From Anoplopoma fimbria (taxonomy: Eukaryota; Chordata; Actinopteri; Perciformes; Anoplopomatidae): a DNA stretch of 64,000 bases. This document shows positions 24,139 through 37,500 of this stretch, one piece after another (the first letter of the stretch is position 1; every line of letters begins with the position of its first letter). The notes under the pieces were generated by a model. The model was given only the letters and a program-made list of their open reading frames with translations. It had not been told where the DNA came from and did no database searches. Both the position numbers and the translations under genes were made by a program. Where the stretch lies: assembly GCF_027596085.1 (NCBI RefSeq), contig NC_072465.1:22427707-22491706 (forward strand), written 5' to 3'.

Positions 24139-27100
24139 ATTTATCTCCCTAAGAAGGAAACATATAATGCAAGTCTCCAGAAACAGAACTGGATTTCCTT
24201 TTGTGAAGCAGTGAAGGATATTTTATAAACAAATAGATCTTGTGTATATGTTAGTTACAAGAAATATGGTGTCACATTGCACACAATCAATCTCAGAGAC
24301 ACAGTAGTGACAGCCCATCAGTTTCCCTTTGCATCACACTGTGACTCCACAAACCACAACATCTGTCCTCAGCGGTCTGCATACATGGACAGATGCGTTA
24401 ACACCTGCGATGGCTCTGCTAGCAGGCTCTGTCAGGCAGACACATTGTATGCTATGTTTCCCCTCAGGGATCAGGGTGTCTGCTGGTGGATTAAAATTGT
24501 TGGCACAACAAATCAAAAGAAAGATCAGAGCCTGTTCATAATTACACCTTGTGAGCTATGATTACACTGATGTGAGGTCTGTTCAATTCAGGTTAGTGTC
24601 TCTCCTCACATCCATCCTCTCTCTTTGGCTCTTCCTGTGTGCAGGGCAACACTTGGACATGAAATAAATCATTATTCCATAAATCATTATTCCATAAATC
24701 ATTACTGCAGCAATTTGAGGAAGCCGGTTAGTATAATTCATATAAACAGATGAAACCACTGCAGGGGAGTCTGGTCTCGGTTCCTTTTTTGGATTGCTTT
24801 AGGACACACAGGAAGGTAGTTTTTTTTACAGTAGGAAGCAGGAAACATTCATCCAGTAGAAAAAAAAGAGATACATGGATTGAGAACAAGGCTGATGAAA
24901 AGATAAACACTTTAAATGAGCACAGCGACTCCCTAATGGCAAGATCTCTTTTGAAAAGGGAAGTAACAGGCAACAAAATCAAGATGAAATCCCAAATGAG
25001 GAGGAAAATGATCTTTCCAGTCTCTTTTTTAAACATATTATAACACATTAACACAATTAATTTGAAAATTATTAATGATTGCAACCTGAATGTAATTGTA
25101 CTTACAGGACATACATCATATTCATAAGAAGAACAAATCTGCTGCTATTATCATACACGCCCACTGGAGATTTGAGATTTCAAAAATGACAACTGGGGTA
25201 TAATATTGCCGGTTTGCTGGCATGGTTTACAGGGACACTTAAATGGAGCAGAGCCTTAATTAAGGTTATTAGTTACACTTGTGTTTTTAATTTTTCTTAT
25301 GATTTGAAAAAGGTTTTTGGAAAGTTAACGCCTTCTGAGACAATATGTATTTTTTATTGCATTTATCAGCGGAGCAATTAAAAATAAAGAGTGCATGCAT
25401 CCTTATTTTCAATGTGGTATTAAATTGACCTTATGATTTATCTGATGCACCTCATCCAGTCGTATAATCTTTTCCTCCCTGCTCCAGTTTTTTTTTTTCA
25501 ATTACAATTAACAATGATATGATTAAATAATTGTTTTTAATTACCTCCTGGAGATATTGAGGATTTAAACAAAAAATGTATTTGCACAGCATTCATTTCC
25601 TTGCTTTTGGCCTAAATCAGATTTTGTGATGTTTATGATGTGACATTTTGACCTAAACAAAAACACAGTGTAATTGTGTTTTAAACGTGGCAGAAAAAGG
25701 TAAAATGAGGAATATTCACAACTTGTTTGATGTTGCGTTTGCGACCCAACACAAGGTTTGGTCTATCTGCTCATCCATCGACATATTGTGTAATTTAGTG
25801 CACTTTCTCTTTTTGGAGACTACCCTCCATCCGTCTCTGTACCTTTTCAGTGTATCCACGTGAACTGTAGCACCTGTAGCGGCTTCTAGAGGAAGTGATC
25901 AGAGCTCACTGAGTCCTGGGCTCCTGCCATCAGGCCCCGGCTGTGGCCCCCATCCAGCACACCTCTGCCCTCCTCTTCCCTCCGCTCCGTATCCCTGTCG
26001 AGAGAGAAAAGCACAGAAAGTGTTTCCCCCCGGCTCATAAACCCTCTGTAAACACATCCTCTGTGAGACCGATACTGGGAAGATAAAGTTAATGTGTTAT
26101 TCCCGCTCACCAGATCCTCACATACTGAACATACCGAAATAAAGAAGAAGACCTGCATAATGTAGATTATCTGGAGTGGAAACATGTCCCGGAGCTCAAT
26201 ATTAACGCAGTAATATATGTCAGCATTCCTCAGTTTGAGTGTTGACAGGTTTGTTGAGACTTAAAAGACAGAAATACATAGCAAGACATTTGGCGTTTAA
26301 AGAATATTTATGATCAATAAGAAACCAGATCATTCAGGAATTTTGTATATGAAGCCACATACAGACAGCAGAGGAGTTGTCAACACCCCATATCTTTCAT
26401 TTTTATCTGTTTTTTCTCTCTCTGTTCAGGTTTGATTTCTTGCATCCAGAGTGACACGATTCATTTTTGTGCAGTGATGAAACACAGCCACCATTCCAGG
26501 AAGATTATCCATCACAGTGAACCAGAAGCCTTCATTTTGTCTGGTCATTTTGTATTATTTTAATGTCACTGTGCTTAAGTGTACTTGAGTTAAGTGTCAG
26601 CAGACTACGTGTTATGTTACACCTTACTTAGTGTCAATCACCTGACACACACACACACACACAAACAAAAGCTAAGAAATAATCCCTGAAAACTTCTCAC
26701 TAAACTTGATCCTACTCATGTATATTTTTTTTAATTCAGGATATGTCTGCGTGTAGTAACTTTCAAGCACGCCTGGAGGAAGTTGGAACCAGTGAGTAGC
26801 CAAACGTTATGGCTCGCTTGCAAAATGACAGGAATGTAAACTACACATAAACAGAAGTTAATGGGCTGTGAATCTAAATGACACCAGCACACTCCTGTAA
26901 AGAATCTACGCCGGCACAGGAAGTGCTCTCGCTTTACGACACCTCGACAACAGTGGTTTCTCTGCCTGTCATGGGATATAAACCTGTGACCTTTCAATTA
27001 CGGGACGGACTGTTGAACATATTAAGCCACCCTGCTTTTGTGACTCTGTTACCCGTTTCTATCTTTTGTGCAGAATCCAAAGAAATTACCTGCTGGACTA

Positions 27101-28240
27101 CCATAAAGACTAACCTCCAGCTGTGTAGTCCAGGTTTATTTTTTCACCACTGACACTTTTACAGTATGCTTAAGGAACATAACTGAACTGAAAAACAGCA
27201 TTCTAAAAAAAATGCAAACAGGACACGTATGTGTCGGCAGCTGATACGTACGATATATACTTTTTTATTTATACATGCAGGAAATTCATTCTTGAACTTA
27301 GAAGTAGTTTGACAACACTAACAGGTCGACTTAATGGCGTTTTCAGAGTTTTCTCATGGCGATTAATTTGTTGTCATGTGAGATCAGTTCTTCTTAGCAC
27401 TTCTTGGTCATTTTAGTGCAATATATGAAATCATAAGGAGGTTTAATCTATTTAATTTACATAAAGGCAAAGAAACGCACATTTCTTCATAATTTTTTTA
27501 TATTTATTACACTCACTGTCATGGGCCTTTTGGGAATTGCCTTCCTCACCACACACGTGCTTGCCTTTATAATGTTTGTGTGTTACTATGAATTGAACAA
27601 AAATAAAAAAGATTTTTGACTGCTGACCATTGAAGTAGTCAAACTACTATAGATTTATTTTAGGGCTAGTAATGTACAAGAGAAGAAAACATTTTGTTAA
27701 AGTCAACTTTTTTTTTACATTGTGGTACAAAAGCAAAAAATAAGTTGAGACCTTTAATAACAGTTTCACGAAATGTAAGAGGATAGGAATGGACAAGAAG
27801 CGGGTTATTAAATGTGATATTCATAAAAGAAAGTACCTCAGATTTTGTGTATATCACAGCAAAGAACGATGCAGTGAATGTCTACATTATAATAGAGCCT
27901 GAACAGGATAAGCAATAACGGATGATGGACGGATGGACGGACTTAAATAATGTGTATATTTATCTGATCTTAAAGATACCTCTGCTTGATCATAGCTCAG
28001 TAACTTGAGACTACTTGACCTGCTAACCAGTTAATACCAGCACCTAAAAATTGATTTCGATCCATACATATGATGTGGCACTAAAGCTAACATCTGTGTA
28101 ACGATTGAGTTTTGTGAAGATGACTGTATTATGCTGTGATTTCAATTCTGCAACATTATGTTTTTACATATATCATGCAAAAGAGCCATCACGTTAATAG
28201 AAAACAAATGTCTCAGTTATTTTGAGTACCAGACAACTGT
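24139..28240. other. Non-coding stretch upstream of ngf
   Basis: AT-rich, no recognisable exon or RNA. It holds about three copies of a 15-bp unit (CATTATTCCATAAAT) at 24669-24706, a short CA tract at 26645-26663 and homeobox-type AATTA strings around 25255-25560. ORFs at 24728-25084 and 25886-26185 show no known domain. Confidence 0.5.
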
Positions 28241-28740
28241 AACAGCCACTGAGTGGTTAAAAAAACATGCAGTCAGCAGTTTCGTCCTGTGGCATGAGGA
28301 GAATGGCAACATTCATTCAAGCTACTAGGTGGGCCACAAATATGCACATTACGCCGCTGTACAACATTAGTGTGCACTGGGGCATCTCACATCGCACTAC
28401 TCATTGAGCCTTGAAGCAGATGTGTTCTGCAGCAGCACACGACCACCTGATGACTGAAGAGAGAGGAAAAATGCTGCTTGGTCAGATAACGGTGATGATG
28501 CAACAGTGAAGGAGGAGCTGGTATATGTTTGGCCTCTCTGTGTATAGTATTAGTGGTTCTGGTTTGACTTTAGCTTCCTGAAAATGCTTGTAGCTTCCCA
28601 GATTTAATACAATAAAACGCCGTTGGGATGATGTTGAACAGGATGTTTGCAGCACATGTGCCAATGATAACACGGCAGAAAAATGCTCTTGAATCACAAG
28701 GAGCATTCTCAAGACCTTGTTAAAACACTGCTGGCTTTAC
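28241..28740 (+). pseudogene. Decayed Tc1/mariner-like transposon fragment
   Basis: The strings GGAGAATGGCAACATTCATT, TTCAAGCTACTAGGTGGGCC, CCGCTGTACAACATTAGTGT, GGGGCATCTCACATCGCACT and CTTGAAGCAGATGTGTTCTG follow, in order, the transposase region of a fish Tc1-like element. AGGAGCATTCTCAAGACCTTGTT near 28700 matches its 3' coding end. The reading frame is destroyed by substitutions and indels, so this is a non-functional relic with internal sequence lost. Confidence 0.6.
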
Positions 28741-29308
28741 TGGACTCCAGCTTTCCCCTTTTTATTTGAATCAAAAATTGAGAAGTATACAACAAAAAGT
28801 GTTGTTTTGTATTTGCTGCTACCAGTGCAACAACTGTATCTCACGCTAAACTTCTGGGTATAAAATACATTTTATACCCACTAGTGCATTTTTTTCTATT
28901 TAATAAGCAGCCTCTTTAGCCTATATCTTCACTTTATTTGGGATTGTGTCTCAATAAGCTTTGCAAAAATATACATGTATGGTGAAGGCTATAATGGAAT
29001 TATATTTTATTATAATAATTTCAATATTGATATAGTGTGCACATTATGTATAATCTAGTTCTCCATTCTACTACTTACTTTTGCAGCTGTTTAAGTGGGA
29101 TCAGTACCGTTTATTTATATATGCAATACATTTCATTTTCAACTCTTTTGCCACAATTGATGGGTCAGTGTTAAGGAAAAAAAAAATCTACAATTCTGCT
29201 GATGAAGATCATGTTACAGTATACGATCTAAAACAGCTACTTAATGACGGAACATTATAAATCAATTTACTTTGAGATTCTTTATTAATGTTGGATCATT
29301 TTAGCAGT

Positions 29309-29525
29309 GGTGGAAGAGGTATTCAAATACTTTAGTAAAAGTACTCATACCACACTGTGTCAATATTTCTCTACAAAATAAAAGTTCTCCATTCAACACC
29401 AAATATATACTTAAAGTAAAAGAAGCCTACTCATTGCAGAACAATTTTAGCTCCTTTATCTGCTTTTGGGCGGTTTAATCCACAGCAATGCATCATATTC
29501 TATAAAATCTTCATAAATTTGTACT
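29309..29525 (+). repeat. Dispersed repeat family 3 (AAGTA-rich), forward copy
   Basis: Starts AGCAGTGGTGGAAGAGGTATTC, then TAAAAGTACTCATACCACAC and GCAATGCATCATATTCTATA. These are diagnostic of the repeat also seen in reverse at 19000-19420. Confidence 0.65.
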
Positions 29526-29838
29526 GACGCTGTCCTTGAGAACCACTTATCTCTAAAAAGTCAACAGTGTTTTTTTTGTTTTTTGTTATTAAAAATAGTT
29601 TATTTGTCTTATAAAGTAGGAAAATGTCTTAACCCACGAAGGAACACTTCATCTTAAATTGAATCTAGAGATTGTGGTTTCCACTGGACAGAAAAATTGT
29701 AATCTGAGGCTTCATCTCCATAGCAAGGGCTGCAGAAGCTCATGAGTATCATAGTATTTAAAACTACTTTCTACACTAAACTGACAGTAGTAAATAAGTA
29801 CTTGAAATAAGTAAAAATGATGACCATATGAACACATA

Positions 29839-30072
29839 CAATACCAGTCAAAAGTTTGGACACACCTTCTTATTCAATGTTTTTTCTTTAATTTATTTTT
29901 TTATTTTTTTCTACATTGTAGATTAATATTGAAGACATCCAAACTATGAAGGAACACATATGGAATTATGTGGTAAACAAACAAATGCTCAACAAACCAG
30001 AATATGTTTTATATTTTAGACTCTTCAAAGTAGTAGAATGAGAAGGTGTGTCCACACTTTTGACTGGTACTG
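29839..30072. mobile_element. Tc1-like MITE, TA-flanked, 234 bp
   Basis: The left end CAATACCAGTCAAAAGTTTG and, reversed, the right end CAGTACCAGTCAAAAGTGTG match at 31 of 34 terminal positions. TA dinucleotides at 29837-29838 and 30073-30074 are the expected Tc1 target duplication. The interior (CTACATTGTAGATTAATATT, GACTCTTCAAAGTAG) is the long inverted-repeat region of a Tc1-like transposon common in salmonids and other fish, with the transposase gene deleted. Boundaries are exact. Confidence 0.88.
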
Positions 30073-30516
30073 TATGCATTGTGAAATGATTCAGGAAATT
30101 ATCTAGGAAAGTACTGAGGATATCATAAAAAGAAAACGTTAAAAACACACTTATCAACATTGAACGCACCCTTTTCAGCCAGGTAGGTTATTTTATCTAA
30201 TGGTGCTGGTGCTGCATTCAGGTACTCTATTCTCAGTCGTTGGCCACATGTACTGTGTTCCTTAAACGTCACTCCAGGCCGGGGAAACAATCATTTTGGA
30301 CCACCTGACAAGCCAACTTCCCCAAACGATTAATCGACGCTGAGATGCCGAATATCACCGCATCTCTTCATCAAGATAAGTAACTTATTGCTGCTCATGC
30401 AAACCTAATATGCTGAAATGATTATTGATGTTTTGGCTTTGTTCAGTTGGTGTTTGTCTGCTTGGAAATAAACAATCTGTGAGGCCTGCAGGCTGCTGAC
30501 TGTTTAGTGTTGGCTG

Positions 30517-30545
30517 TTTTTGTTTTGTTTTGTTTTGTTTTGTTT
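30517..30545 (+). repeat. (TTTTG)n pentanucleotide repeat
   Basis: Five to six TTTTG units in a 29-bp tract. Confidence 0.9.
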
Positions 30546-30811
30546 GCTGACTGCTAATATCTGCTTTGATATGTTTTAAATGTGAATACATTTCTTGTGC
30601 ATTATTATTTTTTTTTTTGTTGGTTGTTGTTGGTCCAAAGTATTGAAATGCTGCTGAAAGCTTGTTTGAGTTGTTTTATGGGCTGGATTTCCTTTTTGAT
30701 TGTTGTTTGTCTTTTTCTTATGACATGTGAAAACTTCCTTATTATGCATCGTATTATTTTCATTGTCTGCTGCATAACTTATGAGTCTAAGCTCTGCTGC
30801 TGTGTGTCCGG

Positions 30812-30814
<3 letters not shown>

Positions 30815-30860
<46 letters not shown>
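30815..30860 (+). repeat. (AT)23 microsatellite followed by T-run
   Basis: Perfect AT run of 46 bp, then an interrupted poly(T) to about 30883. The Tyr-Ile repeat ORFs over it are artefacts. Confidence 0.95.
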
Positions 30861-30864
<4 letters not shown>

Positions 30865-31402
30865 TTTTTTTTTTTATTTTTTTCAACACATTTAACAATT
30901 AACAGAAAAAACACAGGTGAAAATATTTACATTATTTACGTTTGTTGCATTTATGTGCCCCAGTAAGCCATACAGCCTTGATATACATGATATATATTGA
31001 AGTGTCGGCCTTGAAAATGGTCTGTTACAGGGTTTAGATCCATCTTAATGAAGTAGATGGTATATTTCTGGAACAGGAGGTGTTTCTTCTCCTGTAGCCT
31101 CCACATCATAAAGCGGCTGACTGCATCTGCGTCTTACACAATTTTTTGGGGAAAAGTTTAGAACTAGTTCTGCTCAATCTTTGCTGTACTGAGGACAATG
31201 AAGGAATAAACCTGTGTTCTAGTTCAGGCTGACAATTTAAAGTTGCACTGCTAGTTTTATACATGAACGTGTACTCACTGCCTCACTGCCTATCAGTCAT
31301 ATGCAGAGTTTGCAGTGGAGCTTGGACATTTAATTGGTTGTTGGTTGACAGAACATTAATCATCATATTTAGAGCTAAAATGTCAAACTCTTCCAGGCCC
31401 AG

Positions 31403-31500
31403 CGTCTGAAATATGAAGATTTGCTACTTTTGTTTGTTTTCTATCATCGTAAGTTGAATTATTTTGTGTTTTGGACTGTTGATTTGACAAAACAAAGAAT
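31403..31500 (+). repeat. Dispersed repeat family 1, copy 2 (fragment)
   Basis: GTCTGAAATATGAAGATTTG, TTTTGTGTTTTGGACTGTTG and ATTTGACAAAACAAAGAATA match the family seen at 12862 and elsewhere. Confidence 0.6.
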
Positions 31501-34500
31501 ATAAATGCTTTTTCTTGTTCACTGGGGAATTGTAATGGGCATGTTTTCTTTTGCAATATTGTGGTCAATTTTAGCTGTCATTGTTCTGCAACTGTGTGCT
31601 ACTGCTGCACTGCTCATGTTCAAACTCTGCTGCTACACTGCTGCTGTTGCTTATAAAACATTTCAGCATCACCTCAGCATCCACCTGTAGAGTCAAAGCT
31701 CTACTGAGCGAGAGCTTGTTATTGTCTTCTCCCAGTCTCTGCTGTTCTGAGCTTGGTGTTTTTTTGGTGTTGTGCTTGTGGAGATTGAGGCATTATGTTG
31801 ACTTTTCTTGTTACAGGATAGTTTGAGGCTCCCGTAGATGCAGGCAGGCAGCGAAGGCAGCCAAAACAGTTTATCCCTTGTCGTTGTGAATTAACTGAAT
31901 CGGTTATTTGGTCTGTTAGCCCTGAATAGAGAGGCCACCCATAACAGGTGACCTACAACTCATTAGCTTTAATGGAGTCAGTTTAATGAACCCCGTCTGG
32001 GATGACTTGACGAGCAACCTGGTGGCACACAATCCAGCCTGCAGACCAAGAACAATCCCCCTCCCTCTGGAAAAAAAATAAATGGCGGTGGCTTCATTCA
32101 TATGGTAAAAGTCACACAGCCCTTCTCGTAACCTGACCCACCAGTGCTGGCTCTCATTCAAAGAGGAAGGGAGGTGCAGGTGACTTTATCTGAAAGCCAC
32201 CACTGGGCTTTGAATGACATGCTGCTCATTACGTTGCTGTGGTCATTCATGCAAAACTTCATAGCTTTGTGCTGAATTCAAGCCCTCAAACTCTGAGGTT
32301 ACTGGAACGACAGCCGTGGGGGATATTTATGAAATACATGAATACTATTGTCTTTAGACATTTGATGATAGAAACTAGAATTTTCTATTTTTCTTTTTTC
32401 CCTCGTTCCTTTCTTCCATTACCTGTTTGCTCCTAAATCATATATGCTCAGATTATGGGACAGTTCTCCTCTTGTTGGTGTTGTAGCAAATAATCCAAAC
32501 GTTAAAACAGTTAGTCATTTGTGCTATAGCTATATTCGAAGGTTTTACCCAAATGTAGGTTCAAAGTAGAATATTTCTCTCTCCTAGTTTAAATTGTCCA
32601 ATATTTAGATTCTAATAATGAGACTTTCAACTTATTTGTTCAAATGTAACTAAAACTTTGCTCAACATTGTTTGATTATTAATATATCTTTTTAGTGTGA
32701 ACAATTATCAAAACAAAATGCAAATATCTGACTGTAAATGTAACTGTAAACATTTCCCTTCATGTTTAAAGTGGTATTTATCTACTATATGTGAAATAAA
32801 TCTGATAGATGGTCATGGCTGACATGTAGTAGATGACTTTAGGAAACTTTCATCCATTAATCCTCAAATGTTAAAATTTGTACCAATTTCGTCAAATACA
32901 TGGTTTAGTTTACAATATATATATATATCAACAATCCTGAATTACACTCTGCAGAATGGTCCTATGTTATTTAAAGCGATGCAGACTTTAATCATTTAAA
33001 TCAAACAAAAAGTTTTGAACAACCTTTTAATATGAGAATAAATGGGTTTTAATTGCACTCCTCATTTCTGAAAAAATGCTAAAACTTTCAAATCATATCT
33101 CTCCTTAGTGACTAAATTGCTAACATGTCACCGTTTTGCTGCTTGCCACTATATTTAGATTTAAGTTGCTGTTGTGTCCTGTTTCTTGAGTCACTCACAT
33201 TTTAATTGACGGATAGGAGTCCATCAATTAACCGTGCACGCAGCTCTGATGTGGTGATTTCATAGATACACAATGACAGGCAGGAAAACGCAGGAATGAT
33301 AAACATCTCTTGATTTGAAGAGTGTTTTTAAGTCAAAGGTAAATATATCATAATTTTGTTGCTATGCCAACTGTACTGTATATTCCTTCCCGAGGGTATT
33401 TTCTTTGAGTCACAGGAGTAGGTAGGCCTACATTGGTAAGAAAACAGTGGCAATGGAAAGTTGCATTCAGCTTCTGTGCAGCTATATTCTGCTTTAAATA
33501 TAAGGGTTAAATCAGATAGCGACTGATACTACTTCTCGAGTCCGGTCCAGCAGAAAAAGGTGAATTATAGTTCAGTTCTCGTCCTCTCATTGATACTCCC
33601 TTCGGCCCTGTGATGAAATGGTGTTGTCTTTCATCAGACAGCCCTCAGTGTATTCAAATTGGAGTCATTTTTATCAAAAACCCAACACTCCCACACACAG
33701 CACAGCATCAGCAGATGATGGTCTGGCACCGGTCAAAAGACAGCAAGACATTTCGTTTGTGTGGAAGATAAACTGCAGAGAGGTCTGTCTGTCGCTGAAA
33801 CACGGCTATTTGTGTTAGATTAAATTGTAAAAAGTGTCATTTTATCCAGGAAATATCAGGAACATGAGTCGATGAAGAGAGTATGCATCACTTGGGGAAT
33901 AAAATCTACAACAGCTTGTGTTTTTGGTTACCAGATGAGGTCAATAAATATAATTTAAAGGAGCTGTATTTAACATTCTGAACGCTAATGTAGCAGCGAA
34001 TTGCTATTTGCTATGTAGATTACACAGTTTGGCTGTTAGCGTCGTTAGCTATGAGCCGCTGAATCGCCGTTGACATGTTTAGAGCTGTTGAGAGCCAATA
34101 GAAATGTTCCCAATCTCGGACCTTACACGGTTTAATATCAATTTTTTAAATCTCCAGCGAACATATATTTCTCCTAAACCTTGAGATGAATTATTTGCAG
34201 TTGTTGAACAATTCAACACACTAGAGCTTCAGACTAACTTGACGTTATGTGGGTTCAGATTTTGCCCAGAGTTTATTTTTCTTTAGTTGAAGTGAGTAAA
34301 TAGCTGTCTGGAGGATGGGAACCAGAACATTTTCAAAGCCCAGCTTTTTCTCGGTTACAACCAAAAACCGCCATAACATATTCCAAGACGTTTCTTGTGT
34401 TGCATAATAATTTTATCCCGTTACCTCACACATGCTAACAGACATGCTAAAATAGGGTATCGGATGGTGTGCTTCAACACAAATGTGAACATGGAAACAC

Positions 34501-37500
34501 ATTTAAGGTTACATTTAAGGTTTTGAGGAATTCCTGCCTTAGCTTGTCCTCGAGTTGTTGGGAAGTGAAATCTTGTATTTTGCCTTTTGGCAACTAGTCA
34601 AAGGAAACATTTTAAGAAGGATAATAGCATACAATTGAAGCACATAATTTCCCTTTCTTCCCCCCCGACTGCTGTCCTGTTGCATCTAGTTGAGGCAACT
34701 TTCAGTTTTACTGTTATCAGACAACTATGCGGGGAAATGTTTCTCACAAAGTATGACCTTTAGTTGAGAAATGGGGCCTCTGCTGGCAGTCCTTTGTGAT
34801 TTAAGGCAGATGTGTGAAAGTCTGCCTGGCGCTGAGACCTGAAGACCACATCAGGTCCAAACTAGGACCAAACTGAGTGGAGCCAAAGAGCCGGATCAGG
34901 AAGGGGCCAGTCAGTCAGCAAAGACCGGAGCTCAAAGAGTTTTAGTGACGCAACAGATAGAAACCTTCAGAGTTATCACTGAGTAGATACTTTGATTGCA
35001 ACATTTGGATGGCAATAGCAGCTTACTCTCTTTATGTTTCCTGAGAGAGGATGTACATTCTGCAGAAATTACAATTCAGCTTTGTGATTTAGTATTTATA
35101 AGCTAATCCGTTCGCACAAGAGGACTATACTTGCTGTTGACTGCTCGGCAAAACACAGCAGATCACACGCAACGAAATCTATTGAACTTCATTACGTCAC
35201 AGATAAGTGAAAACAGCAATTTGTGTGAGAAAGAATGTGTCAAAAAGTGCACAACATCTTATTGCACAAACCCAAGAATTGAGAAAAGAAACGACCACAT
35301 GAGAATGGTCAATGGCAGATTTAACAAGGTCAGTTTCATTACTCACTGATGGCTGTTTGGTCTCTCAGCGCTGACGAAACACAGCTGACCCCAGTCTCTA
35401 TACACAATGTAAGGCTCTGAGGCGAACAGGGCTCCACTCGAGGACTCTAAATTAGTTTAATTAACTCCTACAAGAAGGACTAAAGGGGGTCGGCGTGGGT
35501 TATTGTTCAACAATGCGGCTGAAGTTGAGTTTCCTGCAGTTTGTGATCTAGCCTTGGCAGACCTCGGACTCCTGAGATGAACTTTCTATCATCATCTGCT
35601 CTTATATAACTTTGGCCTTGTTAAGAGTAGAACAGCCTCGGTGACCCGGTCTGTCTGAAGTTCTCCTGCTGATGAGTGAAACCCCAATGATTATTGTTTT
35701 TTTAACGGATTACCAGCAATTGCGTTATTTGAGGACATTACAACGGCAGACGCCAGATCTGATACGGCTTTCAATGCTTGGACAGAATAGCTGCTTTGAT
35801 TTCTCCTTTCACTTAAGGAAAATGATTTGGCCAGACTTTTACATCCTCTAGTGTCCTCACTTGGCTGATGTTGAGTCTATTACTGTCATTATATTAACAA
35901 GCATTCAGAGCATTTCCAAAAGGAGTGCCAAACACATCTTTTTCACATTTCAGGAAAGCTGCTGACCTATTAATTAGCGGTCGAACAATTTTGCTGTAAA
36001 AACACAGTAAAGAGGACTCATCAGTTTACACAGGGAATCTGGCTCCAGAGTAGCTTATGGGTATTGGTCCCGTCTGGGAAAGTATTATTTGACATGACAA
36101 ATTTCCCAAAAACAAGTCATTCCGAAAGACTGGGGAATGACTGAATAAATACATTTGCAGAATTTCTTCCATTGTCTTTTAATGTAACATTTGTATCTGC
36201 AGTACACCTCTGAGCCACATGCCCCTGTGCTGTTTTGTCAGCTATTGAGTTGTGGTCTGTTGTTTGTGGTGACTCTGTGACTTTTTTGTTTCAAACAAAT
36301 GTCATAAATGCTGTGGTTTTTAATTTAACCAAAGAGGCTCATAGCTTTTGAACATTTGAAGTAAAATTAACACATAATTGCTTTGGACTTTGTCGAGTGC
36401 TGACCGTTCTTAGCTGAAATATTTCAGTTCTTTGTCCAGCAGCTTCCAGTGCGAGACAGTCTTCACGTTGTGGAATGAGGACTCCATTTTCCTTTTGTTT
36501 CCATCTTTGCTTTGACATTTTGTGGCAAACTCTGTCCCATTTGATTGTGTAAAGTCTCAGTTCACTGAGAGTGTGATACATCTGCCTGCACCTTTATGAC
36601 CAATCAAACCTCTTGACACCCTCGTGACTCTGTAGCCTCGCAGTAATTTTCCATATCCCTGGAATATATTATGGTTACTCCATCTCCAAATAAATTCAAC
36701 CCTTCTGTTGTGAAAGGTAAATAAAGTGACGCCACAGAAGTGGCGGTGTGTTTGTAGAAATTCATATGTGGTGCTGTGTTGGACCTTTTCTGTTTAAAGA
36801 AGATTTGACTGTTTGTATCCCATCACGTTTAGTGGTCGTCTGTGCTTTCGCCTGATATAGAGACTCAAATCAAAATGGAGACTCCTTCACTAAATAAGTA
36901 TATGCTCTATATATATACATTTGGATATTGGACAAGCCCATAGACCTTTGTTAGCAGTTTACAGTGTACTAATGGTTGAAAACAATCATCAGTCTCATTT
37001 TGGGGCTTGAAACACATATTTTAATTTAAAAGTGAATGGATATGTTATTCTAAAAGCAAGCATCATTTTCTCATAGTTGGGTTAAGGGTCGAGTTGTAGT
37101 TGGCGTGCTGGTTGAGGAGAGTGACTCACAGTTCACACAGTGTGTGTGGTCTGATTGTTACTCACACTCGGATGAAGAGGTACTCTTGCTTTCAGGGGCA
37201 CTTCAGCGGAAAGAGGAAATGCAGCTCAATCACACGCACAGGCTTGTTGTACCTCTGCTGCTTATCCCCACACATTATCACTCTTACACTGATTTATCTT
37301 CAGTTAAACATTTTGAACGGAGACCAATTTTTCTATATTAGTGTCAACTGTGATATCACAGGGAGAGAAAACGCCGTTGTTATGCAGCTATAAGTTTAAA
37401 CAGTGGCTTGTTTTTCTTTCCATGTTTTGTAAGAGGGTACCATGTTCCTTGAACTGAGCCTGAGGCTGCAAGAGATGATGGGACATGTCTGCATGGAGGG

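Noticed and set aside
25886..26185. 99-codon ORF on the - strand with hydrophobic start
   Set aside because: No family recognised, low-complexity basic/acidic C-terminus, no splice context.
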